Shown: piece by piece, positions 7,753 through 16,647 of the stretch | Layout: the number at the start of each line of letters is the position of its first letter | Position numbering within the stretch: the stretch's first letter is position 1 | Origin: Nitrospirales bacterium | GTDB lineage: Bacteria; Nitrospirota; Nitrospiria; Nitrospirales; UBA8639 | Direction: 5' to 3' | Assembly (NCBI GenBank): GCA_021604105.1 | Contig: BQIW01000051.1 | Location: forward strand, 1-32,939 | DNA length: 32,939 nt | Notes under the pieces: generated by a model | Databases searched by the model: none | The model's input: only the letters and a program-made list of their open reading frames with translations | What the model was told of the DNA's origin: nothing | Program-made: the position numbers and the translations under genes

Positions 7753-8478
7753 TTAGTGTAAATGTATCGCGTCGCTGATATAAACGCAGGTTAAAACGGT
7801 AAAAATATAGGCCTGAATAAAGGCAATCCCGACTTCTAATCCATAGAGTGCGATGGTGAAGGAAAAGGGCAGCCATCCTATCAGGAGGCCGCCGGCAATA
7901 GTGAGGCCGAACAACACGCCAAGAATCACATGGCCTGCAGTCATATTGGCGAATAATCGGACGGCCAGTGAGATGGGTCTGGCTAATTGACTAATTAATT
8001 CAATGGGAATCATTAAAGGAAGAAGCCACCCTGGGGTGCCAGGTGGAACAAGTATGCCCAGGAATTTCGCCCCATGCAGTTGAAATCCGACGATAAGACT
8101 CAGTAGATAAACCCCGACAGCAAAAACGCCGGTGACAATAATTTGGCTGGTAATCGTATAGGATCCAGGTATAAGACCAACCAGGTTTGAAAATAAAATA
8201 AACAAAAAGAGGGCGCTGATAAGGGGAAAGTATCGCATCCCCGATGCTCCCATCGTGTCGTAGATAATCCCGCGAATGAAGTCAACCAGCAACTCCGCAA
8301 GACTTTGGAGTTTCGAAGGCACGAGTGCCCTTGCGCCACCGGCCCTTAATAATAAGAGCGTAACAAGTCCCACCACGACCCACATCATCAAGACGGCCTT
8401 ATTGACAGAAACGTCAAGGCCGAAAATGGAAAGCGGAAGAAAGTTATGAAGTTCGAATGGATGTAACGGATCTTCCAA
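7753..8478 (-). CDS. atpB: ATP synthase Fo subunit a
   Basis: A 241-residue integral membrane stator with about six helices. The essential arginine lies in SLAVRLFANMTAGH, the family's half-channel motif, and the C-terminal GLEVGIAFIQAYIFTVL helix is typical. It passes protons to and from the c-ring. It is co-transcribed with atpI/Z upstream (27 bases) and atpE downstream (73 bases). Confidence 0.94.
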   Translation of the reverse strand: MEDPLHPFELHNFLPLSIFGLDVSVNKAVLMMWVVVGLVTLLLLRAGGARALVPSKLQSLAELLVDFIRGIIYDTMGASGMRYFPLISALFLFILFSNLVGLIPGSYTITSQIIVTGVFAVGVYLLSLIVGFQLHGAKFLGILVPPGTPGWLLPLMIPIELISQLARPISLAVRLFANMTAGHVILGVLFGLTIAGGLLIGWLPFSFTIALYGLEVGIAFIQAYIFTVLTCVYISDAIHLH

Positions 8479-8505
8479 AACTAAACCTTAGTGTCTAGCG
8501 ACTCA

Positions 8506-8805
8506 TTATTTCCAACGCTGAGCTGTACGGTAGGCATTGCGAACTCCAGCGATTAATCCCAGTAACAGTCCTATCGCCACGCCCCATGGTGTGGTATCCA
8601 ACACATACGAATCAATTAACCAACCAAGGAATCCACCGACGATAAGGGCGGCAAGAAGATCCGTCCCCACTCGCATTGCCTGTCCCAGCCCCGCAAACAT
8701 TGGATCCTGAGAAGGTGCCATTTTTTTAATCGGCAAGGCGAGTCGTTGGAAGGGTTCACATTCAAACAAAAAATCCTGAAACATGTCAAGCAACAAAGAT
8801 CCCAT
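8506..8805 (-). CDS. atpI: AtpI/AtpZ-family ATP synthase assembly protein
   Basis: A 99-residue protein with two hydrophobic helices: LLAALIVGGFLGWLIDSYVL and WGVAIGLLLGLIAGVRNAY. This is the AtpZ/AtpI pattern, in which the family helps assemble the c-ring or handles Mg/Ca at Fo. It is the first gene of the Fo unit. The start is uncertain: ATG 8805 has no clear ribosome site, and an internal Met (MAPSQDP, about residue 29) would leave about 71 residues that still contain both helices. Confidence 0.75.
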   Translation of the reverse strand: MGSLLLDMFQDFLFECEPFQRLALPIKKMAPSQDPMFAGLGQAMRVGTDLLAALIVGGFLGWLIDSYVLDTTPWGVAIGLLLGLIAGVRNAYRTAQRWK

Positions 8806-8897
8806 TTTACAATATTGTTATGGTAAGGTACGAGCAGCCAAGAGGGGGTCATGAAGCCTCTTCGCGGGTTCAGTTCCGATTTCATTTTTGACCAATT

Positions 8898-9482
8898 ATG
8901 ATGATAAAACATTTTGTGGCACTCATGGTCCTGGCGGTTGTCCCGAGTGGAAATCCGGTGTGGGCCACTTCATCCGGGGTTGATGATTTGCCGGATTTAA
9001 CGGGTGGGGTAGTGCCTGTCATTCAATATAAGCAGCTCGACCCCTTCTCTGGAAACGATATATTAACATCAGTCAGTGAGGTTGAATATACGGTGAAGGT
9101 TAAAAACCAAACGGGCAATCCATTAATTGCCGATTCATTGGTTATTGTCGTGGATTCTGTCCTGGAAATTTCTGGAAAAGAAATCATCAACCGTGTCAAA
9201 ATCGAAGGATCCGATGGGATGACACAGGATGGAAAACCGTTTTTCAGAATTCCCAGTACCGGCCCGGAACTTTCGCCCTATGGAGTGAGTGAGGCGGTCA
9301 CCATACGGGTGACGAATCCCGATTTTCTTCGATTTTATCCTCCTGGTGTTCGGGTTCGGGGTATTCGGATGTCTTCTGAAAAAGGCGTCAAGGATCTGGT
9401 GGAAACCCTGTTGCAAAAGGGTTTGTTGTCTCAAGAAGACGCCAGGCGGGTGTTGGAGTCTCCTTCATCAGGTAGCCCGTAA
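8898..9482 (+). CDS. Secreted protein of unknown function
   Basis: A 194-residue protein not recognised. The N-terminus MMIKHFVALMVLAVV... with a likely cut after VWA (about residue 23) is a signal peptide, so it should be periplasmic. The mature part reads as beta-rich, with alternating Val/Ile (EVEYTVKVKN, VIVVDSVLEI, SEAVTIRVTN) that suggests an immunoglobulin-like sandwich. The C-terminus ends in a short helix, KGLLSQEDARRVL, resembling SHOCT-type tails. It is transcribed away from the Fo operon across a 92-base gap and lies three bases before pabB, which continues in the same frame, so the two are probably one transcript. Confidence 0.65.
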   Translation: MMIKHFVALMVLAVVPSGNPVWATSSGVDDLPDLTGGVVPVIQYKQLDPFSGNDILTSVSEVEYTVKVKNQTGNPLIADSLVIVVDSVLEISGKEIINRVKIEGSDGMTQDGKPFFRIPSTGPELSPYGVSEAVTIRVTNPDFLRFYPPGVRVRGIRMSSEKGVKDLVETLLQKGLLSQEDARRVLESPSSGSP

Positions 9483-9485
9483 CCC

Positions 9486-10994
9486 TTGTCATACCCTTCC
9501 AAGCATGCCGAACGAGGAGCTCCTTCCTCAGATCATTCGAGTTCGTGTTTTCCGCTTATTCAGCATTGCTTCCCTGCTTTTGATGATCCCTTTGATCTCT
9601 TTAGCCGAGTGACCGGTTATACTCCGCATTCATTTTTCATGGAGCATGATGCCGTTCAGGAAGGAGTGGTCCACCGTTTTTCTTATTTGGGGTGCGACCC
9701 CTATCGCATCGTGCGAGGGGAGGGACACACGTATGAAACGGTTTCGATGGATAGGAAGGAAACCCACATTGGGGATCCATTCGCGTTGTTGCAGCGTACC
9801 TTTGTAGATCAGCCCGTCCGTTCGCGGCCCCACCTCCCGCCTTTCCAGGGAGGAGCCGTCGGCTGTTTCAGCTACGATCTTGTTCGTAGATTTGAGTTGT
9901 TACCGGAACGCCTACGGGATGATCTGCATTTTCCTGATCTGTACTTTCTGTTTGTCGAGATGTTTGTCATAGTGGATCATCACGCCCCAGGGGCCTGGCT
10001 GATCTTTTCGCCTTCGCCAGACCGCCTGGCGACCGAAAGCTGGGATCACTTATATCGAGAAGGGCAGGCGCGCCTGTCTGATCTGCAAGCCAAGGTGATG
10101 ATCCCTGGAAATCTCCCGACGAAGATGCACTCCGCCAGGTCTTCACTTCGCATAGAGGGGGAACAATCGTCTCTGGAGTATATGGATCGCGTGCGTACCT
10201 GCCAGCAGTACATTGCTGCGGGAGATATTTATCAGGCTAATCTCTCGCATCGATTTCGGATAGAGGATGTGACTCACGGTTTTGCAAGCCAGGTGGAAGC
10301 CGGAGCCGACTTATATCGGCAATTACGTAAGGTGAATCCCTCTCCCCATTCAGCCTTTCTCGTGTTGGAGTCCGACGTCATTGTGTGTAATTCCCCGGAA
10401 CGATTAGTACGCCTTTCAGAGGGTTATGCAGATATGCGTCCGATCGCGGGCACCAGGCCTCGTGGCAGAGAACCTCACGATGATCGACTCCTGGCGGAAG
10501 ACCTGTTGTCGTGTCCCAAGGAACGGGCGGAGCATCTCATGTTGGTTGATTTGGCTCGAAATGACCTGGGGCGGGTGTGCGAGTATGGATCCGTTCGGGT
10601 CAATGAGTTCATGACGGTAGAGCGCTATTCCCATGTCATGCATATGGTTTCCCAGATTTCCGGCCGTTTGCGGGACCCTTACCATGGTTTCGACCTCATT
10701 CGAGCCACATTTCCCGGAGGGACGATTACCGGAGTGCCGAAGGTCCACTGCATGGAACTTATCGAGCAGCTTGAGCCGGTTCGTCGGGGAATATATACCG
10801 GGTCGATAGGATTTATTGGATGGAACGGGAATCTTGACTTGAATATTGCCATTCGCACGTTGTTGCTCAGAGAAGGACACGGATTCCTCCATGTGGGAGC
10901 GGGGATTGTGGCCGATTCCGATCCGGACCGGGAGTATCAGGAAACGCTCCAAAAAGCCGAAGCATTTTTTCAAGTTCTGAAAGGCAACTGCTGA
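9486..10994 (+). CDS. pabB: Chorismate-binding enzyme, aminodeoxychorismate synthase component I type
   Basis: A 502-residue protein of the PabB/TrpE family. An N-terminal half (from DPFDLFSRVTGY) precedes the catalytic half with IAAGDIYQANLS, PIAGTRPRG, DLARNDLGRVCEYGSV and GGTITGVPKV. It aminates chorismate with ammonia from a glutaminase partner. Gene order with a class IV aminotransferase (PabC-like) argues for folate para-aminobenzoate synthesis. The key-position residue is Ala in PIAGT, where E. coli PabB has Lys, a pattern more usual in TrpE. Substrate assignment is therefore not certain. The only in-frame start upstream of the domain is TTG 9486, three bases past the stop of the secreted-protein gene. 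No glutaminase gene is nearby. Confidence 0.8.
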   Translation: MSYPSKHAERGAPSSDHSSSCFPLIQHCFPAFDDPFDLFSRVTGYTPHSFFMEHDAVQEGVVHRFSYLGCDPYRIVRGEGHTYETVSMDRKETHIGDPFALLQRTFVDQPVRSRPHLPPFQGGAVGCFSYDLVRRFELLPERLRDDLHFPDLYFLFVEMFVIVDHHAPGAWLIFSPSPDRLATESWDHLYREGQARLSDLQAKVMIPGNLPTKMHSARSSLRIEGEQSSLEYMDRVRTCQQYIAAGDIYQANLSHRFRIEDVTHGFASQVEAGADLYRQLRKVNPSPHSAFLVLESDVIVCNSPERLVRLSEGYADMRPIAGTRPRGREPHDDRLLAEDLLSCPKERAEHLMLVDLARNDLGRVCEYGSVRVNEFMTVERYSHVMHMVSQISGRLRDPYHGFDLIRATFPGGTITGVPKVHCMELIEQLEPVRRGIYTGSIGFIGWNGNLDLNIAIRTLLLREGHGFLHVGAGIVADSDPDREYQETLQKAEAFFQVLKGNC

Positions 10995-11014
10995 TGATAA
11001 ATCGGGGATAGGAG

Positions 11015-11902
11015 ATGTGGATATTTCTCAATGGTGAGTTTGTAAAAAGAGAGCAGGCTCGGATTTCAGTCTTTGACCATGGGTTTTTGTATGGGGATGG
11101 AGTTTATGAAACTCTCCGCGTCTACGGCGGACGAATTTTTTTATTAGAACGGCATCTGGCGCGACTTCGACGATCTTGTGAGCTGATTGGCCTGGTTCTT
11201 CCAATCCAGGATGATGCCTGGGCCCCCATCATGACCGAAATGCTGATTCGGAATGGGCTTCAGGATGCCGCTCTCCGCGTGACGATTTCTCGTGGAGAAG
11301 GGGAACTCGGGATTGACCCTGGTCTCTGTCCCCGCCCAACTACCGTCGTGATGGCAAAGGCTGTCGTGTCCTATTCTGCTCACATGCGAGAGCAGGGAGT
11401 CCGGTTGCAGCTCGTCTCAGTTCGACGGAATCCAGAGTCTGCCCAATCGCCGCAAATTAAGTCACTGAGTTTTCTCAACAATATTCTGGCCAAGCAGGAA
11501 GCCGTGCAGGCCGGAGCGTTTGATGCCCTGATGTTGAATATGGATGGTCATGTGACGGAATGTACGACGAGCAATATCTTTTTTGTGTCCAACCACCGGT
11601 TGCATACTCCTTCGGTTGCTTGCGGGATCCTTGAAGGGATCACTCGGGAAGTGGTGATGGTCTTAGCCAGGGAGTTAGGGATTGAAGTGGAAGAAGGGGC
11701 GTATGCGGCCGCGGATGTGCTTCAAGCGGATGAGTGCTTTATGACGAATACGGGGCTGGAAATTATGGCGGTCTCTCAAATTGGAAGAAATCCTATTGGT
11801 CAAGGCAGGAGTGGGGAAATCACGATGACCTTATGGCGGGCTTTCCAAGAAAATTTAGAACGATGGTTGGGACCGGTTGTTACGGGCCCACACCCATCGT
11901 GA
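11015..11902 (+). CDS. pabC: Class IV PLP aminotransferase, probably 4-amino-4-deoxychorismate lyase
   Basis: A 295-residue fold-type IV PLP enzyme. FDHGFLYGDGVYETLRVYGG near the N-terminus, the PLP lysine in IKSLSFLNNILA and the phosphate-binding EGITREVV are all present. The family includes IlvE branched-chain aminotransferases, D-alanine aminotransferases and PabC lyases, which share motifs. Position 20 bases after pabB favours PabC, releasing para-aminobenzoate and pyruvate, but IlvE/DAT activity cannot be excluded. A GGAG directly abuts the ATG. Its end is three bases from the end of converging nadB. Confidence 0.78.
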   Translation: MWIFLNGEFVKREQARISVFDHGFLYGDGVYETLRVYGGRIFLLERHLARLRRSCELIGLVLPIQDDAWAPIMTEMLIRNGLQDAALRVTISRGEGELGIDPGLCPRPTTVVMAKAVVSYSAHMREQGVRLQLVSVRRNPESAQSPQIKSLSFLNNILAKQEAVQAGAFDALMLNMDGHVTECTTSNIFFVSNHRLHTPSVACGILEGITREVVMVLARELGIEVEEGAYAAADVLQADECFMTNTGLEIMAVSQIGRNPIGQGRSGEITMTLWRAFQENLERWLGPVVTGPHPS

Positions 11903-11905
11903 CAT

Positions 11906-13552
11906 TCAACTCCGTGTGGTTTTTCCTATTTCCTTCCGGGTACCCTCAGTGGCCTTGGAAGGAATTTCCTGTTGACAGTGGCTATGGGTTTTCCAGGCTA
12001 AGCCTTTATAGAACGGAAAGTCTTCACGGAAATGCGCGCCCACACTATTGGCTCTCCACAGTGCAGATTCGGCAATGCATTGCCCAACCAGAACCATATT
12101 TCGTGTTTCTAATCCTGGCCGGTTCCACGGAGCCGCCGACAGCTTGTGTGACCATTGCTGAATCTGGTCGACCGCTTTCTTGAGTGAGTTCCCTGTTCGC
12201 ACCAATCCGACTTTAGACCACATCAAGCGCCGCAAAGAGTTTCTAATTTTTTCCACATCTTGAGTGGACATTTTCCGGCCAGTGGGTTTTCGGAGAAGGG
12301 GGGAATCCGAGAAGTTGGGTGAAGAGCCGCTCGTTGAACATGTTGAAGCGGTTTGAGCTGCACGATAGCCAAAGACCAGACCTTCCAGCAAAGAATTGCT
12401 CGCCAGTCGATTCGCACCATGCACGCCTGAGCAGGCCACTTCCCCGGCTGCAAACAGGCCTGGAAGGGTAGAGGCCCCATGCAGATCGGTTTTGACTCCC
12501 CCCATAAAATAATGAGCACTGGGGGAGACGGGGATCCATTCCTCAGTGATGTCGATATCGTACCGTAAGCAGGTTGAGTAAATGGTGGGAAACCGTTCTT
12601 TCAAAAATGTTGCTCCCAAATGCGTCACATCTAAATAGACATGGCGAGCTTTGGTTCGTTGCATTTCCGTCCAGATCGCTCGGGATACAATGTCCCGCGG
12701 CGCGAGTTCCTGGCTCGGATGATAGTTTTTCATGAAGCGTTCGCAGCGATTGTTACGCAAAATTCCTCCTTCTCCTCGTAGCGTTTCGGATAGCAAAAAG
12801 GGAGGACTCGAGGGGAGATACAATGCGGTCGGATGAAATTGGATGAATTCCATATCCTCCAGCACGGCGCCGGCTCGAAATGCCATGGCAATCCCATCTC
12901 CGGTCGCATTGGCTGGATTGGTGGTTCGAGCATAGACTTGTCCGGCACCTCCTGTGACCAAAATCGTGGCGGGGGCATAGACGATCTTAAGGTGTCCACT
13001 TAATTCATCCAGGATTAATGCTCCCCGGCATTGTCCATCATGGATACACAGCTCAACTGCCACATGATTGCCCATCCATGTCAGATTTTTCAGCGTTTGG
13101 GCTTTAACGCTGAGCGCACGAACCATTTCGCTGCCAGTGGCGTCCCCTCCGGCTCGTAACACCCGATGACGGCTATGGGCTCCCTCTCGCGTGAACGCCA
13201 ATTTGCCATCAACTGTGTCGAATTTTGCTCCCCATTCGATCAATTCATGTATGCGCGAAGGGCCTTCTTCAACGAGTATTTTGGTGGCTGGTCGCGAACA
13301 GAGTTGATGCCCGGCTTTGAGGGTATCTGCCAAATGGAGCACCACGTCATCTTCTTCACTGAGGGCCACCGCCACGCCTCCTTGGGCGTAAAAGGAATTA
13401 TTGTCCTGGGGTCCACCTTTGGCGACCATGGTGACTCGTCCATGTCGACTCAATTCAATTGCGGCTCGAAGGCCTGCCACCCCCGCGCCTAATATTAGAA
13501 AATCGGTGGAAATCACGTGAGAGGAATGGTGAGATGTGACAGCGGAAGGCAT
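11906..13552 (-). CDS. nadB: L-aspartate oxidase
   Basis: A 548-residue flavoprotein of the succinate dehydrogenase/NadB family, slightly long at the C-terminus. The FAD-binding GAGVAG is at residues 22-27. DNNSFYAQGGVAVAL, EFIQFHPTALY, RDIVSRAIW and AGEVACSGVHGANRLASNS are classic NadB/SdhA motifs, the last two near the flavin and the active site. It oxidises L-aspartate to iminoaspartate, which NadA uses for quinolinate and NAD synthesis. nadA and nadC are not in the window. A lipoprotein gene lies 34 bases upstream on the same strand. Confidence 0.92.
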   Translation of the reverse strand: MPSAVTSHHSSHVISTDFLILGAGVAGLRAAIELSRHGRVTMVAKGGPQDNNSFYAQGGVAVALSEEDDVVLHLADTLKAGHQLCSRPATKILVEEGPSRIHELIEWGAKFDTVDGKLAFTREGAHSRHRVLRAGGDATGSEMVRALSVKAQTLKNLTWMGNHVAVELCIHDGQCRGALILDELSGHLKIVYAPATILVTGGAGQVYARTTNPANATGDGIAMAFRAGAVLEDMEFIQFHPTALYLPSSPPFLLSETLRGEGGILRNNRCERFMKNYHPSQELAPRDIVSRAIWTEMQRTKARHVYLDVTHLGATFLKERFPTIYSTCLRYDIDITEEWIPVSPSAHYFMGGVKTDLHGASTLPGLFAAGEVACSGVHGANRLASNSLLEGLVFGYRAAQTASTCSTSGSSPNFSDSPLLRKPTGRKMSTQDVEKIRNSLRRLMWSKVGLVRTGNSLKKAVDQIQQWSHKLSAAPWNRPGLETRNMVLVGQCIAESALWRANSVGAHFREDFPFYKGLAWKTHSHCQQEIPSKATEGTRKEIGKTTRS

Positions 13553-13586
13553 GGTAATGACTGGAACAGGGACAAAGAATTGATGA

Positions 13587-14081
13587 TTATGAGGGAAAAT
13601 TGAGACGGTGTGTCACACCAAACGGCAGGTCCCCTTCGACCCTGCGGAGCAGAATGACTTGATTGCCACTCCATAACAGGATTCCATGACCGCTGGCTTG
13701 AGCGGAGGATTCCTGGGGAGTGCGTTCCCAGTTGCCTTGCCAGGAAACAAAGGACGAAATTCGGTCACCATCAATCACCATGCGGTCGATGGTCAGGTTT
13801 AGCTGAATACTTGAGAAGGTCGCAAAGTCTTCCCGAACATTGGCCTCCAGGCGGTCAAGATTTTCCAGAGGAAGGAGTAATTCCTGGAAGCCGGAGGCAT
13901 CTTGATTGACATAGGCGGTTTCCAATGCTTTGATGGCCTGCACTATTCGTTGGAATCTGGCGTGGTCCTCAGGATATTTGGGGGCTTTTTTCGAACATCC
14001 CGTTCCGGCAAGCGAAAACATGACCGGAATTGTTAGCAAAAACACAAAAACCCGTTTGTTTAAAAACCGAAGTCGAATCAT
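13587..14081 (-). CDS. Lipoprotein of unknown function
   Basis: A 164-residue protein with a charged N-terminus (MIRLRFLNKR), a hydrophobic core and the lipobox LAGTGC at residues 25-30, so it should be lipidated and sit at the membrane. The mature part (HARFQRIVQAIKALETAYVN) begins with a helix like NTF2-type or DUF4440-type proteins, followed by strands such as IDRMVIDGDRISSFVSWQGNW. That pattern suggests an NTF2-like cone fold; this is inference only. It lies 34 bases upstream of nadB and may be co-transcribed with it, though no functional link is known. Confidence 0.7.
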   Translation of the reverse strand: MIRLRFLNKRVFVFLLTIPVMFSLAGTGCSKKAPKYPEDHARFQRIVQAIKALETAYVNQDASGFQELLLPLENLDRLEANVREDFATFSSIQLNLTIDRMVIDGDRISSFVSWQGNWERTPQESSAQASGHGILLWSGNQVILLRRVEGDLPFGVTHRLNFPS

Positions 14082-14305
14082 GAAATTCTATCATGAAGAA
14101 GAATGCCGTAGGGGGTCAAGAGAATTTATAGAAAGTAGATGATTATGGTGTGACGGAACAGGTATGATGCAGATGGCTTCCTTGACACCTTTCTTGGCCC
14201 TATGATAGGTAGTCAGCCGGCATTTGGGGCAAGTTACCCAATACGCGGAGAGAATTTTTCGAACCACGGTATACCAGGAACGATTTCACCCAGGAAAGTA
14301 ACTTT

Positions 14306-14401
14306 ATGTCGAGTGTTGTCAAAAAGCGGAGGAAAAAAATGCGTAAGCATAAACATAAAAAGCTCCTTCGCCGAATGAAATTTGCCAAACGTCGTAATTA
14401 A
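14306..14401 (+). CDS. AURKAIP1/COX24-like very small basic protein
   Basis: A 31-residue protein starting MSSVVKKRRKKMRKHKHKK and ending KRRN. The SSVVKKRRKKMRKHK core with LLRR after it matches the AURKAIP1/COX24 (mS38) domain; small bacterial relatives are annotated as ribosome-associated in Bacteroidota and other phyla. Over half its residues are Lys, Arg or His, as expected for an rRNA-binding peptide. CAGGAAAG about 10 bases before the ATG is a plausible ribosome site. It is followed after 33 bases by another small gene. Such genes are often missed in annotation because of length. Confidence 0.8.
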   Translation: MSSVVKKRRKKMRKHKHKKLLRRMKFAKRRN

Positions 14402-14434
14402 TTTCCATAGGCCGGGATGGTCAAGGGCTTGCAT

Positions 14435-14656
14435 ATGACCCAGGGGAAAAAAACTCGTATTCGGGTCCGTTCCTCTTTGTCATCTTATGTGGGAGATATC
14501 TTGATCCCGCCTATGCGAAATCGAATCTCAGATGTTTTAAATGATGAGTCTGTCTTGTTTATTAACCTAACAGACGTGCTGATCAATGACACTGAACATT
14601 CTCCGTTTGTGGCTTTAAATAAAAATCAGATCGAATCGGTTATACAACTCGACTAG
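14435..14656 (+). CDS. 73-residue protein, possibly DUF6812-like
   Basis: An open frame of 73 residues, starting at ATG 14435, which has AAGGG seven bases upstream; ATG 14417 in the same frame is an alternative (79 residues). The sequence TRIRVRSSLSSYVGDILI, RISDVLNDESVLFINLTDV and FVALNKNQIESV reads as a small beta-rich domain with a conserved D-x-L-N and L-T-D-V. I recall a similar pattern in short bacterial proteins (DUF6812), but the match is from memory. It lies between the COX24-like peptide and the ABC exporter gene. Confidence 0.55.
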   Translation: MTQGKKTRIRVRSSLSSYVGDILIPPMRNRISDVLNDESVLFINLTDVLINDTEHSPFVALNKNQIESVIQLD

Positions 14657-14763
14657 CCGCCAATTCGTCTTTTCTCTCGCCTGATTACACCTTCCGATTG
14701 TGGTTTTGGGGCATCCCATTCTTTCCCTCAACGGATGATATTACGTGTTCGAGTAAGGCTTCT

Positions 14764-16530
14764 ATGAACTATTTGTCTCGATTTACTCCCTTCCTTCGTC
14801 CGTATTTGATGACCATGGTCGGTGCGGGGGTCTTGGTGATGGGCGTTGCCGCCTGCAATCTGTTGCTCATCCGGTTGGGCGGCTCATTGTGGGATCTTAT
14901 TACGGTTCAACGCGATTTACCGAAATTGACAAGCATGGTGTGGGTCTTTGTCGGGTTGGTGGTCGGACAGGGCCTCTTATCCATGGCTCATAGTTATTTG
15001 ACCGCGCTGGCTTCCCAGCATGTGATGGCGGATTTTCGGACCCACGTTTTTTCCCACCTCCATCGTTTGTCACTGAATTTCTTTGCAAAACGGCGAACAG
15101 GAGAGTTGATTTCCAGATTGATGAACGATGTCGGGGTGATTCAAAATTTGTTAACTGAAACCCCGATGGATGCCCTGAAGCATCTCGTGACTATCATTGG
15201 GGGTGTGGGATTTCTTTTGGTGATGAATTGGCGGTTGTGTGTTCTGATTCTCATTCTTTTGCCTTTGCTGGCCCTCGTCGCCAGGATATTTGGAAGGCGG
15301 TTGAAAGCCTTATCCATGCAGATTCAGGATCAAACGGCCCACGTTACCACATTGATTGAAGAAGTGGTGTCTGGCATTCGTGTGGTTAAATCGTTTGTTC
15401 AGGGTAAACGAGAGGACGCACGGTTTCGTTCAGCCGTCGAGACTTTATTAGCGACCACCATGAAACGGACAGCGGTGTTGGCTGTTTTTGTTCCCGTGAT
15501 CACCTTCTGTACCTTTGTGATGGCGATTGGCGTCTTATGGTATGGGGGCAAACAGGTCATCGAAGGCCAGCTGTCGCCTGGGGAATTATTTGCCTTTGTT
15601 CTTTTTGCGGGGATTTTAATCGGCCCGTTTGGGTCAGCTGCCAGAATGTTCTCCCAAGTGAAAGAAGTACAAGGAGCGATGACCCGGGTGTTTGAGCTTC
15701 TGGATACCCCACTGGAAATTCAGGATAGTCCGTTGGCGAAGGCCTTAACGCCCATACATGGGCAGGTACAGTTCGATCACGTGCAATTTGGCTATGAGGG
15801 CCGATCCTCCGTGTTGGATTCGGTATCATTTTCAATTCAGGCCGGGGAATGTGTGGCGTTAGTAGGACCCACCGGAGCCGGGAAGACAACTATTGTGAAT
15901 TTACTGCATCGCTTTTATGATCCAACTGCCGGTCGGGTGCTTATCGATGGACATGATCTCAGATCCATCCAAGTAGAGAGTTTGTATCACCAGTTGGCGC
16001 TTGTGCCGCAGGAAACGCTGCTTTTTGGTGGAACGATCGCAGACAACATCGTGTATGGTCGAGCAGACGCCTCTGAATCTGACATGATTGAGGCTAGTCG
16101 CCGAGCCAATGCGCATGAATTTATTCAGTCGCTTCCTGATGGCTATAATACAATTCTCGGTGAAAAAGGGATCAATTTGTCTGGTGGGCAGCGGCAGCGC
16201 ATCGCCATTGCCAGGGCGCTGCTCAAGGACCCGAGAATTTTGATCCTGGATGAAGCAACCTCAGCATTGGATAGCCAGTCTGAATCGCTGGTCCAGTCGG
16301 CCTTAACGGAACTGATGAAGGGACGCACGACCCTCATGATTGCGCATCGGTTTTCTTCTATTCAGCGGGCGCATCGTATTCTGGTCTTGCATAAAGGCAC
16401 GATTGTGGAAGAAGGCCTGCACGAAGAACTGCTGGCCAAGCGTGGCCTCTATCATCACCTCTATACACTAAGAGAGGTGGAGGGCATAACGGAGCCCCTA
16501 GAAGACTCCGCCCAACCGTTATCCCAATAA
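14764..16530 (+). CDS. ABC transporter, permease fused to ATPase (MsbA-like exporter)
   Basis: A 588-residue half-transporter from ATG 14764 (an upstream TTG frame to 14698 adds 22 residues without family features). Six membrane helices occupy the first 320 residues. The ATPase follows with Walker A GPTGAGKTT, Q-loop LVPQE, signature LSGGQRQR, Walker B ILILDEATSALD and switch His in IAHR. Homodimers of this type export lipids, lipid A precursors or hydrophobic compounds. The MsbA/lipid A subgroup is likely in a Gram-negative but not proven, and no lpxK or waa gene is adjacent. It is best left as an exporter of unknown substrate. Confidence 0.88.
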   Translation: MNYLSRFTPFLRPYLMTMVGAGVLVMGVAACNLLLIRLGGSLWDLITVQRDLPKLTSMVWVFVGLVVGQGLLSMAHSYLTALASQHVMADFRTHVFSHLHRLSLNFFAKRRTGELISRLMNDVGVIQNLLTETPMDALKHLVTIIGGVGFLLVMNWRLCVLILILLPLLALVARIFGRRLKALSMQIQDQTAHVTTLIEEVVSGIRVVKSFVQGKREDARFRSAVETLLATTMKRTAVLAVFVPVITFCTFVMAIGVLWYGGKQVIEGQLSPGELFAFVLFAGILIGPFGSAARMFSQVKEVQGAMTRVFELLDTPLEIQDSPLAKALTPIHGQVQFDHVQFGYEGRSSVLDSVSFSIQAGECVALVGPTGAGKTTIVNLLHRFYDPTAGRVLIDGHDLRSIQVESLYHQLALVPQETLLFGGTIADNIVYGRADASESDMIEASRRANAHEFIQSLPDGYNTILGEKGINLSGGQRQRIAIARALLKDPRILILDEATSALDSQSESLVQSALTELMKGRTTLMIAHRFSSIQRAHRILVLHKGTIVEEGLHEELLAKRGLYHHLYTLREVEGITEPLEDSAQPLSQ

Positions 16531-16647
16531 AGAGTCATACAAACCAAGCGAAAAAAGAAGAAAAGCAGGTCCCTATCCTGCCCGCAATTGAAACGGGAAT
16601 AGGTAGCGGTTGAGAATTCGTTAACCCGGTTCTCGTGAAAAATGGGG

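Noticed and set aside
10416..10973. A minus-strand frame of 185 residues inside pabB
   Set aside because: It overlaps the conserved catalytic half of PabB on the other strand and shows no motifs.
11888..11924. Possible terminator: CCACAC and GTGTGG followed by five T, at the end of pabC
   Set aside because: Only six base pairs with a 20-base loop, overlapping coding sequence; too weak to call.
16573..16605. Imperfect hairpin after the ABC exporter gene
   Set aside because: The stem is mismatched and there is no T-run on either strand.
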